Assembly (NCBI GenBank): GCA_018220985.1
Contig: JAAOXS010000023.1
Span: forward strand, 1 to 43,954
Length of the DNA: 43,954 nucleotides
Reading direction: 5' to 3'
DNA from: Nanobdellota archaeon
Lineage (GTDB): Archaea; Nanobdellota; Nanobdellia; PEZQ01
The position numbers and the translations under genes are program-made. The number at the start of each line of letters is the position of its first letter. The stretch's first letter is position 1. Under the pieces are notes generated by a model that saw nothing but the letters and a program-made list of their open reading frames with translations, did no database searches and was not told where the DNA came from. Positions 1-8,570 of the stretch are shown here, one piece after another.

Positions 1-3000
1 CCCAAATTATCCGAAACATTAACCTCAAACAACCTAGACAAAGTCCAAGCCTCAACATCCAAATCAACACGAGCATCAACCAATTTGGGTTTAGTAAAGT
101 AATAAAAAATTTCATCCACCAAAGTTATATTTTCCCAATAATAGCTATCATTTGATTTAAATGTAACATTATAATAACCTGGACTTGCTTCTTGAGTTGG
201 TGACCAAGTACACTTATACACATTAGCACCCACCATTTCTACATTAGAACAAGTAGTATAATAATTTGATGTTGAAACATTATAAGTAATGTTATTTACT
301 GAAATACTCATAGCAGATCCACAGTCATTATCAATATATCCTTGTAAAAGAATTGATTGGGGATAAGTGTAATTTTCACTACCATCAGGCAAATCAATAA
401 CACCATTTAAATCCCCCCTAACAAATAAGTTTCTTGACAAAAAAGTTGATGTATCATTTTGTTTATAACAACTTAATTCTGAAGCATTCACCTCTGCTTT
501 CCATTGTTGCTCACCAACTTGAAATTCAGGAGCACCCGAATAATCATCTTGGCAAGTTGCATTAAATGAAAGATTAGCATAACCACCCGCACTTGTTAAA
601 ATAATAAAATTACTATCAGTGTAATAATTATCAGTGTTATTTGTAGTAGTAATTGAATATTTTATTGGAAAACTTGATAAATCAGTTCCATTAATATCAC
701 GAACGTAAAAAGATAATAATCTTGTTTGACTGCCAGTTCTATTTGCTATCTCCCCCTGCCCTGCAATGTAATTCATTAAAACAGTATTTTTTTCAACTGC
801 AAAACCTTGCGTTGAAGTACTATTAGTTGTTCCATTCATGTCTGTAGCATTAAAGAAGAAATATCTGCTATCATCCACACCAGTACAATTATATTCTTTA
901 GTAAAATTAAGAGTCTGCCAATTACCATCATCAATTGTGTAATTATCTTCACCAATAAGTGTCCACGGTCCTGAAGAATCATTACTATCCCATAAATAGA
1001 CAGTTACATTGTTAACTCCAGTTGTGTTAACTGTAACATTAAACTTAAAAGTTGTACTACCCCACTCACCAGTTGAAACATTTATTGATGCATTTTCAAG
1101 AGGAATTTTATAAGATGAAACTTTAACTTCAAAACTGTCAAGACCATTAGTCTCATTTTCCACCAAGCCAGTAACGTTGTTTACCATTTTAATCATGAAT
1201 TGCCAGGTCGCAGCATCAGATTCAGTGAAATTTCTATACCAGTAAACAATTTGATTTTCACAATTAGTGCATTTTATTGGAGTTTGATTTATGCAAGTGA
1301 TTAATGGACATTCAGACCAAGAACCACCTCCTTTTTTCAAAAACAGTTTAACATCCATTTCAGTAGAATCTCCTGACGTGGCGTTTACTGAAAAATTCCA
1401 ATTTTCAACAGTGTAAAAATCATTATCTGGAACCACTGCTTGTCCGAAAACTTTTCTGTAAGCATTTAAGTAGAAAGCGTTTTCAAGCGTGTAAGTTCCA
1501 TTCCAATAATTTAATGTTTCACTTCCTTCAGAATATGAAGTCATTGTCACATTATACCATCCTGTTGGAGCGCTTAATGGAAGCGTACTTGAACAAGAAG
1601 CACTGCTTGTAGGCGTACAATTATAAGTTGATGCACCATTTTCAATTGAGAAATTAACTGCGAAAGAATTATAGTCTGTTTTCGTGTTATCACAATCATC
1701 ATTTATTGTTCCAGTATAAGTTATACTATCCAAATATTGTGTGTAATTCGTGTTCCCATCAGGACTTGTCATTTGAGAATTTGAAAGGTTTCCTTTTAAC
1801 CAGAAAGGTAAAGTGCCCCATTCCAGACTTTCAAAAGTAATGTTATCTTTGTAGTATTGTGAGTTTGAACTGCCTGATTTCCAATAGTTTTGTCCAACAG
1901 AAAAAATTGCTTTACACCATGTTAAAGCATCATTAGTCATTTCACGGTTTAAATAACCTGTTGAATTTGGAAAATCATAAACATAATCTAAAGTATCATT
2001 ATCATTATATTTTGAAATTGCAATAAACGCTGTTGGCGGAGATTGAGTAAGATAATACGCAGTAGTATCATTGTCAGTATCATAAAAATAAGTTGTGAAA
2101 TTGTAAGTTTGTGAACGATTAATTGTAATATTGAATTCATGTGTTTTATTATCGACTTGCAAATTATCTTTTTCAATTTCAAAATAGTCTTCAGTAGCTG
2201 AAAAACTTGTATTACCAGTATAAGCACTTGAAGAGCTGTCAGTTCCATTAAAGAAAAAGAACACATCAGAATCAATATCAGATTCATTAAAAGTGACTGT
2301 TATATTAATGTTTTTGGAGTTGGTTAAGTTAGTATCATTAGCATACGCATAACCCCCATAAATCCAACTATCTGCAATACCATGTTTGTACCAAGCCAAT
2401 ACAGTCACGTTATCACCACTATCACCATTAGGGTCTAAAACATCAACGCTGAAATTAAATGACTCACCCCAACCTCCCGGATTAGGGTAAACTGTTTCAT
2501 TTCTCAACACAGGGCGAACAGACTCCCAGCACCAAGTATAATTTACTTGAAAAGTGTCAATTAGTAAAATAACTGAACCTGGATTATTACCATAAGCTGC
2601 TGATTGAATACTAGTACAATTCCAATCACTTTCAGTCCCATTATAACCATTACTCTCACTTAAAGAACAAGTGTTTGGAGAGCCAGCATTACCTGTTGCG
2701 CAAGTCCAAGCAGGACCAACAGAGCCACTAGCAGCAATCACAGGCGCATAAGCATTGTAAGTTGTAAAAGTGCCTGAACTGGGTGTAATACAATTTTTCT
2801 CTATTTGGTTGGATATTCTTTGAAACGCGTCACCAGAAGAGGAAGATGAACCTCCAACATTCAGCATTCGCGTATACGTTGTTATGTTACGCATATAACA
2901 ACCTTCCAAACCCGGGCAGACATAACCAAAATCCCAAGTATCATAAAAAAAAGCAAAAGTACCTGTACCTTTAGCAGCTGCAGCACTCCAAATAATATCA

Positions 3001-4586
3001 TCAACATAATAAGTACATGGATTAGCCTGCAAATCCCACTCATCCTCAGAAAGCATTGGAACAGTCCAACTAATCGTGTCAGGCACACCATTACCATTTA
3101 AATCTTCAAAAGTCACGTTATACTTGTTCAAATTAATATCTTTAGAATCATAAACAACTAAAGGTTCACTAAAAGAAGAAACACTACTATTCAACCTGCG
3201 TAAAGTTAAAAAACCATAAAGCTCCTCAGGAAAACCAGTACTAACACGAATACTAGTATAGTGAACATTATCATCACCAACAACTTTTATTTTCTTCCTA
3301 AAACCATCAATAGGATTTACTTCAATAACTGACTCTTCAACTGAAAATGGCGCAGGAGTTTCATAAAATATTTCTAACAAATCATCACTTAACAATTCTA
3401 AATTGTAAAAATCGTTTTTATCATCAGAATAAATTTTTGTTAACTTATTCTTAATTTTAGACACATCCACTTTCGAATTTTTAGGCAATGTAAGTTTAAA
3501 ATCATCTTTTATAGCACTTTTTAATTTAGATGATTCAATTGTTTTCTTCCACTTAACAGGCTCACCCACTTTAGCAGATAATTGTTCAACACTAATATTC
3601 AAATCAAAATCAGTACAAGGAACATTAATTGAAACACTAATTGATTTATCCTCAAAATCAAGCAAGTTCACAGAAGCATTATAAAAACCACATTGAGTCA
3701 CATTCAACAACCAAGAAACATTAACTTCATTATGTACATCAAAAACAACTTTCTTAACAACATCATCAGTAAAAATTTCATCAGGAACATCAAGTCTCAC
3801 AACTCGCGCTTCAGAATCATAATAATCAGAAACAACAAGAACAGTAAGATTAACAATTGAATCCGAAACAAATTCTGAAACAACATTATTCAAACTAGAA
3901 TGTTGAATAATCGCAAAAGAATCAATTAACAATTCAGGCCTACCATAATCCACCAATAGTTCACCATGATAAGCGTAAATTGCTTTCCAAACATAACTAC
4001 CTTCTAATTCTAATTGAAAAGAAAGATTATAAACTTCATTAAAATTCGAAGCGTTAAAATTCAACACTTCACCACTAGGCAAATGCATAAGAACAAATTC
4101 CACCCTATCAATTAGTTCAGGATTAAAAACACCAACTGACAAATTTACAAAATCGCCAACAAAACCAAAACTCGCATCAACATCATAAGTATCAATTGCG
4201 TTAAGATACGCATCATTCAATTTTTTATCATATTCAGATGAATCAACAAAAATACTTTCATTACCTTCATAAAATAACACATAATTTGTATTGTTCAACT
4301 CATTGAAGAAAACAATAACACCATCATCACCAGTTACATTCGTAAATATTTTATCACCAACCACCCATTTAATTAATTGGTTTTTTATAGGTGTTCCATT
4401 ATCCAGCAATAATTTTGCATAAATAACATTATCTTCTTCAATAACTTCAATCTTAGAACTTGCCCATACTTCAAAAACAGCTGATGTTTCCAAATAGTTC
4501 AAAGAATTTATAACAGCATTAACTGAAGGAATAAGAATTAATAAAAACAGTATAAGAAAAATTACTAATTTATTATTCAGAATCAT
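1..4586 (-). CDS. Giant Ig-like cell-surface protein (3' end beyond window)
   Basis: The reading frame is open from an ATG at 4586 to the left edge, giving more than 1,528 residues with no stop, so the C-terminus is missing. The N-terminus is a clear signal peptide (hydrophobic run, then PSVNA). The rest is beta-rich with dozens of N-x-S/T sequons. A 'GEPVKW' motif near 3575 opens a module that ends in the acidic loop DLNGNGVPD (about 3080-3104), a calcium-binding-like sequence. Downstream Ig-like modules recur: 'GGWGESF' near 2490 and 'GEWGSTT' near 1075, plus a pair of related Cys-containing modules at about 1755-1470 and 395-95. The start overlaps the end of the upstream spermidine-synthase-like gene by 14 bp, so they are co-transcribed. 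The likely role is a glycosylated envelope or adhesion protein. Surface location is well supported; the ligand is unknown. Confidence 0.85.
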   Translation of the reverse strand, partial: MILNNKLVIFLILFLLILIPSVNAVINSLNYLETSAVFEVWASSKIEVIEEDNVIYAKLLLDNGTPIKNQLIKWVVGDKIFTNVTGDDGVIVFFNELNNTNYVLFYEGNESIFVDSSEYDKKLNDAYLNAIDTYDVDASFGFVGDFVNLSVGVFNPELIDRVEFVLMHLPSGEVLNFNASNFNEVYNLSFQLELEGSYVWKAIYAYHGELLVDYGRPELLIDSFAIIQHSSLNNVVSEFVSDSIVNLTVLVVSDYYDSEARVVRLDVPDEIFTDDVVKKVVFDVHNEVNVSWLLNVTQCGFYNASVNLLDFEDKSISVSINVPCTDFDLNISVEQLSAKVGEPVKWKKTIESSKLKSAIKDDFKLTLPKNSKVDVSKIKNKLTKIYSDDKNDFYNLELLSDDLLEIFYETPAPFSVEESVIEVNPIDGFRKKIKVVGDDNVHYTSIRVSTGFPEELYGFLTLRRLNSSVSSFSEPLVVYDSKDINLNKYNVTFEDLNGNGVPDTISWTVPMLSEDEWDLQANPCTYYVDDIIWSAAAAKGTGTFAFFYDTWDFGYVCPGLEGCYMRNITTYTRMLNVGGSSSSSGDAFQRISNQIEKNCITPSSGTFTTYNAYAPVIAASGSVGPAWTCATGNAGSPNTCSLSESNGYNGTESDWNCTSIQSAAYGNNPGSVILLIDTFQVNYTWCWESVRPVLRNETVYPNPGGWGESFNFSVDVLDPNGDSGDNVTVLAWYKHGIADSWIYGGYAYANDTNLTNSKNINITVTFNESDIDSDVFFFFNGTDSSSSAYTGNTSFSATEDYFEIEKDNLQVDNKTHEFNITINRSQTYNFTTYFYDTDNDTTAYYLTQSPPTAFIAISKYNDNDTLDYVYDFPNSTGYLNREMTNDALTWCKAIFSVGQNYWKSGSSNSQYYKDNITFESLEWGTLPFWLKGNLSNSQMTSPDGNTNYTQYLDSITYTGTINDDCDNTKTDYNSFAVNFSIENGASTYNCTPTSSASCSSTLPLSAPTGWYNVTMTSYSEGSETLNYWNGTYTLENAFYLNAYRKVFGQAVVPDNDFYTVENWNFSVNATSGDSTEMDVKLFLKKGGGSWSECPLITCINQTPIKCTNCENQIVYWYRNFTESDAATWQFMIKMVNNVTGLVENETNGLDSFEVKVSSYKIPLENASINVSTGEWGSTTFKFNVTVNTTGVNNVTVYLWDSNDSSGPWTLIGEDNYTIDDGNWQTLNFTKEYNCTGVDDSRYFFFNATDMNGTTNSTSTQGFAVEKNTVLMNYIAGQGEIANRTGSQTRLLSFYVRDINGTDLSSFPIKYSITTTNNTDNYYTDSNFIILTSAGGYANLSFNATCQDDYSGAPEFQVGEQQWKAEVNASELSCYKQNDTSTFLSRNLFVRGDLNGVIDLPDGSENYTYPQSILLQGYIDNDCGSAMSISVNNITYNVSTSNYYTTCSNVEMVGANVYKCTWSPTQEASPGYYNVTFKSNDSYYWENITLVDEIFYYFTKPKLVDARVDLDVEAWTLSRLFEVNVSDNL

Positions 4587-6276
4587 CACCTACAATAAAC
4601 GATATCAAATCATTTACAACACCTTCCCTGTCAACTCTGAAAATATTTTTGGCAACTGAAAACTCCAACAAAGGTTTATCATCAGTAATTAATTGAACAT
4701 TATCAGAATAACCGTGTAAATCTTCATCAGCAAACATTAACAAGAATTCAATTCTATCAGCAGCATCTTCTGACTCAAAAAATTTAGGTAAAGAACTGTG
4801 AAGTATTACACTTGAAAGCATTTCACGGGATTCAGAGTCAAGTAAGTAAAAATTCTTAGCAATATTTTCCAATACAAACTCACTATCAGAACCAACAAGT
4901 ATCAATTCAGTAGGGTATGGACCTTGCCGTTCTTCTTTTCTAACATTAGCAAAAATCAGAATATTCTGGAACACTGAATTAAACGTAGCGTAAAAACTTT
5001 TGAAATCGCTAATGCTTAATTCATAAACAGGAATCCACTGAACAAACAAACCATTCTCATTCAAGTGGCGTTTAGAAAGTTCAAAAAATTCTTTAGAAAA
5101 TAATGAACTTGAAAAATCCTGCCAAGGGTCACTAGGTTCAGGAATGATAATGTCAAAATTTTCTTTTGATTTTAATAAATAATTTCTACCATCATCAAAA
5201 ACAAGTTCTATATTATTATTATTCAAAACATCTCTGTTAACATCACTAAAAAATTCAATAGTATCAAGTATTAAAGGCTCTATTTCAACAACTGAAGTAT
5301 CAAGACTAATTGCAAGGTGCCCTGCAGTAGTGCCAGTTCCTAACCCAATAATTAACGCATTACTAGGATTATCATGAAGCAGTAATGGAAGATAAGCCAA
5401 AAGATAATTCACACGCATATCAGTAACGCTTGTCCCACCCTGACCCTTACCATTAATCAAAAGAGACCTTACTTCACCACCCTCTTCCACAACATCAATG
5501 GTTGCGTATAATCCTTCATCATGAAATAATATTTTTTGAGAGAATAATGGTTCCCCTTCAAATAATAAAGCCCTATAAAAACCATTTTCGTAAATGTTAT
5601 AAACATCATAATTTGAGAATGTTGAAACACCAACAAGTATCAAAAATGCAAAAGGTATCAAAATAATTGTTTTTTTGTTAAATGCTGCTAACATAGAAAA
5701 AGCAAGTAAGTTAAGAACACCCCCAAATAACACAGCATTATTCACGCCAATAAAAGGTATCAACAATAACGAAGTTATGCTCGCACCAATAACAGCCCCA
5801 AAATTATTAAATGAGTATAACTCTCCAATATTAGTTTTTACATCTTTCTTTTTGTAAGAATCAACAAACACAGGCCAAGTCATGCCCATCAAAATTGTTG
5901 GAATAGATATTATCACGAAAACAAGCAAAAAAAGAAGTGGCATGAATATTTCAAAATTATAATAAAAAATTGTTAATTGTTTGTAAATTAACGGCATGAA
6001 ATTAAATGTCATCAAAGAAAGCATTGCAGTTATTGCTATGCAAAATTGGATGAACATTAACAATTTGTACGAATCAATTTTTTTTAATAATTTAGTTGAA
6101 ATTATTGAGCCCAATCCCAACCCAAGCATAAAGCAAGCAAAAATAATTGAAACTGTATAAACTGTTGAACCGAGAAGCATTTGAATTGGACGTATCCAGC
6201 TAATCTCATATATTAAAGCAGCCATACCCGAAAAAAGAGTTGCTAAAAGAATTAAATGGTTTTTCTTAATCTTCAC
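4573..6276 (-). CDS. Membrane-fused spermidine synthase-like protein
   Basis: 567 residues. Residues 1-230 form about seven membrane helices. Residues 230-530 form a Rossmann methyltransferase/spermidine synthase-type domain with the nucleotide-binding loop GLGTGTTAG (about 311-319), an acidic VEIEP strand and an EPSDPW motif (about 380-385). In true spermidine synthases this last motif is DSSDP, with Asp as catalytic base. The Glu-Pro form is what I recall for transporter-fused members of unknown function, so polyamine synthesis should not be assumed. The start is GTG, supported by the strong Shine-Dalgarno AGGTGG at 6282-6287, 5 nt upstream. The gene overlaps the upstream six-helix gene by 11 bp and the downstream giant surface protein by 14 bp. 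The N-terminal half is homologous to that upstream neighbour. Fold assignment is secure; the reaction is unknown. Confidence 0.85.
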   Translation of the reverse strand: MKIKKNHLILLATLFSGMAALIYEISWIRPIQMLLGSTVYTVSIIFACFMLGLGLGSIISTKLLKKIDSYKLLMFIQFCIAITAMLSLMTFNFMPLIYKQLTIFYYNFEIFMPLLFLLVFVIISIPTILMGMTWPVFVDSYKKKDVKTNIGELYSFNNFGAVIGASITSLLLIPFIGVNNAVLFGGVLNLLAFSMLAAFNKKTIILIPFAFLILVGVSTFSNYDVYNIYENGFYRALLFEGEPLFSQKILFHDEGLYATIDVVEEGGEVRSLLINGKGQGGTSVTDMRVNYLLAYLPLLLHDNPSNALIIGLGTGTTAGHLAISLDTSVVEIEPLILDTIEFFSDVNRDVLNNNNIELVFDDGRNYLLKSKENFDIIIPEPSDPWQDFSSSLFSKEFFELSKRHLNENGLFVQWIPVYELSISDFKSFYATFNSVFQNILIFANVRKEERQGPYPTELILVGSDSEFVLENIAKNFYLLDSESREMLSSVILHSSLPKFFESEDAADRIEFLLMFADEDLHGYSDNVQLITDDKPLLEFSVAKNIFRVDREGVVNDLISFIVGDDSE

Positions 6277-6850
6277 TCAAACCACCTCTCAATAAAAAAA
6301 CACCAATTAACAAATTAATTAATACTGCAATAATTGAAGTGGTTGTTAATCCTAATGCAGGAATTAAAGCAAAACCTGTAAGCAATGAGCCTGCAACGGC
6401 TCCAAAAGAATTTACAGCATATAATTCGCCAGCACCTTCACCGTTCTTATCTTTCTTCAAAAACGCTTTGTTAACAATAGGCCATGTTGCACCCATCATC
6501 ATTGCGGGAATCACAAGTATTGAAAAACATATTATTAATTGCAATATATTATTTGAAATTAAAACATACAATAGAGGTAGTATTTCAAATGCGAAAATTA
6601 ATAAAACAGCATAAATCGATATTAAGATTTGAATAATACCAAATGTTATTAATGATTTGTACTTGATTTTAACTCTTGAAATTATCAAAGCACCTAATGC
6701 AAAACCACTTAGAAAAGCTGTAAGAAGCAAAGATGCTGATTGAATTGTCGAACCAAAAATTAGTTGAAGTTCCCTTGTCCATACAATTTCGTACACGAAA
6801 GTGGTAAATCCTGTAGCAAAAAACATGAAAAGTAAAAATTTCTTACTCAT
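6266..6850 (-). CDS. Stand-alone six-helix membrane domain, paralogue of the downstream fused protein's N-terminus
   Basis: 194 residues and about six hydrophobic helices, with no soluble domain. It aligns end to end with residues 1-195 of the next protein: both start with an aromatic/Tyr-Glu-Ile-x-Trp helix end (VYEIVW against IYEISW), followed by LIFGST/LLGST, a helix with FALGA/LGLGS, a GATWP/GMTWP loop and a GELY-x-x-N-x-FGAV motif before helix five. It therefore looks like a tandem duplicate that never had, or has lost, the enzymatic half. The start has the purine-rich leader GGGGGT then AGGT just upstream (6852-6861). Because the two genes overlap by 11 bp, they are probably made together, and a heterodimeric 12-helix unit is a reasonable inference. 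Its function is not known. Confidence 0.8.
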   Translation of the reverse strand: MSKKFLLFMFFATGFTTFVYEIVWTRELQLIFGSTIQSASLLLTAFLSGFALGALIISRVKIKYKSLITFGIIQILISIYAVLLIFAFEILPLLYVLISNNILQLIICFSILVIPAMMMGATWPIVNKAFLKKDKNGEGAGELYAVNSFGAVAGSLLTGFALIPALGLTTTSIIAVLINLLIGVFLLRGGLSED

Positions 6851-7766
6851 AACCTACCCCCACTTGTACTTCGTCCAGTCCAAGGTTTAATTCCAAAGAA
6901 CTTCTTACAGTTATGTTAATTGTGAAAGAAGACTCTTTTTCTAAAACCCCAATTTCTTGTTTTAAACCACCTTCAAAAACTTCAAAGAAATCAGGTAAAA
7001 ACCATTCAACAACAACATTTTTTGCAATGCCACCATTATTTCTTATTATACCTGAAAATTCAATTAGTTCACCGCGAACTATTTTTTTAGGGATTAATAA
7101 TTCAACAATAATTTTAGATGTTAAACACACTATTTCATTTATTTGCGTGCAATTCTCCACTAAGACCACAGTACAGTTCTCATAAGTTGAGTTGAACGGA
7201 GAACAAAAAGTTTCACTAGAACAAAAAATCTCATTAAGCGTTTCATTGAAATTGCATAATTCAAAAACAGAACAATTCTCATTAAGAACAGTCAAGTTTT
7301 CGCAAACAGTATTGTTAAAAGAATAACATTCATCTTTAGTTATGTTCTCACAAAAATCACCAAAGATTTCTGTAGCATTAATAACAAACACATCATAACT
7401 CTGGTTCGTATTAAAAACGATTTCAGCAGGGTTAACAGAAGAAGTTCCTGAACTAACAAAAAACTCATCCTTCAAAATCCAAGAACCATCATCTTCAACC
7501 CAAAATTGAACATTGAAAGCGTTGCTTTCAGAATCGTAAACAGAAACAGTGAAGTTAGTTGAGTTATCTTCAAATTCAATAACTGATTCGTTTAAGAAAA
7601 CAACACTACTCTCAGCAAAGGTTACAAGACCTGTAATACTCGCGAAAGGGCTTAAAAAATCATTATCATCAAGACTAAAAATGTTACTTGCGGAGTACGC
7701 TATTACGACTAACAGTAAGACTACTGTCAGTACTTTTCCTAACCCTCTCCCAATCGGGCTTTTCAA
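6843..7766 (-). CDS. Membrane-anchored cysteine-rich surface protein with CARDB-like domain
   Basis: 307 residues. A basic N-terminus (GRGLGK) precedes one hydrophobic segment (about 12-30), a signal peptide or anchor. Residues 50-135 look beta-rich. Residues 139-214 hold ten cysteines among about ten N-x-S/T sequons. Residues 215-305 resemble a CARDB/Ig-like domain (IIRNNGGIAKNVVVEWFLP). There is no C-terminal membrane helix. The start appears to be TTG at 7766, because an in-frame TGA lies only three codons upstream and no ATG or GTG is nearby; AAGGTTGA could serve as a weak ribosome site. The stop overlaps the next gene by 8 bp and minD lies 42 bp upstream. It acts outside the cell; the cysteines could be disulfide-bonded. 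No specific function is recognised. Confidence 0.75.
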   Translation of the reverse strand: MKSPIGRGLGKVLTVVLLLVVIAYSASNIFSLDDNDFLSPFASITGLVTFAESSVVFLNESVIEFEDNSTNFTVSVYDSESNAFNVQFWVEDDGSWILKDEFFVSSGTSSVNPAEIVFNTNQSYDVFVINATEIFGDFCENITKDECYSFNNTVCENLTVLNENCSVFELCNFNETLNEIFCSSETFCSPFNSTYENCTVVLVENCTQINEIVCLTSKIIVELLIPKKIVRGELIEFSGIIRNNGGIAKNVVVEWFLPDFFEVFEGGLKQEIGVLEKESSFTINITVRSSLELNLGLDEVQVGVGYE

Positions 7767-7808
7767 TTCAACTCAACCTTCAACTTCACTGTGGACTCGT
7801 GAACTTAC

Positions 7809-8570
7809 TCACGAGATAAGCATAATTTCAACAAGAGAACGCAAACGTTCTCCAACCCCTTTTTTCACTTTCTCACCTTCCAAAATTAAGGCAAGCTCAT
7901 CAAATTTTCTTGAAGTTTTACTCTTTGGTTTATACAAATTAATTGGTAAATTCTTACTTAAACTTCTTATTATATTACCATCAAAATGTATTGAAATACT
8001 TACTGGTATACCTGTTAATTTTTCAATATCAGCCACTTTCAAAGAGTGCTGACGACGCACCATATTCATCACAATCCCAACTATATTCGCATTATTCTGA
8101 GCTAATACCTCCCTTAAACGCAGAACATCAAAAACACAAGGTTGTGTAGGATTCATAACAATCAAAACTTCATCACAAATAGATAACGTTGCTATACCTT
8201 CTCTTCCAAAACCAGGAGCAGCATCAAGAAGTACAAAATCATACTGTTCAATTCCTCCAAGAACAGATTTTAAATTCTTCAAATTATCATTATTATTACT
8301 AATTGTTGACAAAGAACCTGGAATAACATCAACACCCGAAGAATGATTGAAAATAGCGCTCTCAAAAGAAGATTTACCTGAAATTAAATCATTAATTGTG
8401 AAAACATAATTGTAAATTCCAAAATGAAAATTTAAATGAGGAGTAGTAGGGTTAAAATCAACTAACAAAACTTTCTTACCATTCTTAACAAGCGACACTG
8501 CAAGATTTGAACTAACAGTTGTTTTACCAACACCACCCTTCCCAGAAACTATTCCAATAACACGCGTCAT
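7809..8570 (-). CDS. MinD/ParA-family ATPase
   Basis: 253 residues, the normal size for MinD-like proteins. The deviant Walker A (GKGGVGKTT, residues 10-18) has both lysines. The next strand ends LLVDFNP, and Walker B is LLDAAPG (about 114-120). The C-terminal 15-20 residues (after EGEKVKK) can form an amphipathic helix ending in IMLIS, like the membrane-targeting sequence of MinD. A good Shine-Dalgarno AAGGTGA precedes the ATG. The gene overlaps the upstream membrane protein by 4 bp (ATGA) and sits in the middle of a surface-protein operon, not beside ftsZ. The family positions protein complexes on membranes or DNA by ATP-driven dimerisation. A role in placing or assembling the envelope proteins made from the same mRNA is inference. 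Confidence 0.9.
   Translation of the reverse strand: MTRVIGIVSGKGGVGKTTVSSNLAVSLVKNGKKVLLVDFNPTTPHLNFHFGIYNYVFTINDLISGKSSFESAIFNHSSGVDVIPGSLSTISNNNDNLKNLKSVLGGIEQYDFVLLDAAPGFGREGIATLSICDEVLIVMNPTQPCVFDVLRLREVLAQNNANIVGIVMNMVRRQHSLKVADIEKLTGIPVSISIHFDGNIIRSLSKNLPINLYKPKSKTSRKFDELALILEGEKVKKGVGERLRSLVEIMLIS

Noticed and set aside
1988-3097. Two small minus-strand frames inside the giant surface gene
   Set aside because: They are in a different phase from the continuous open frame that starts at 4586 and have low-complexity hydrophobic sequence.
4573-6276. Annotation as a true spermidine synthase
   Set aside because: The catalytic DSSDP motif is EPSDP and the protein carries a membrane half, so polyamine synthesis is not supported.
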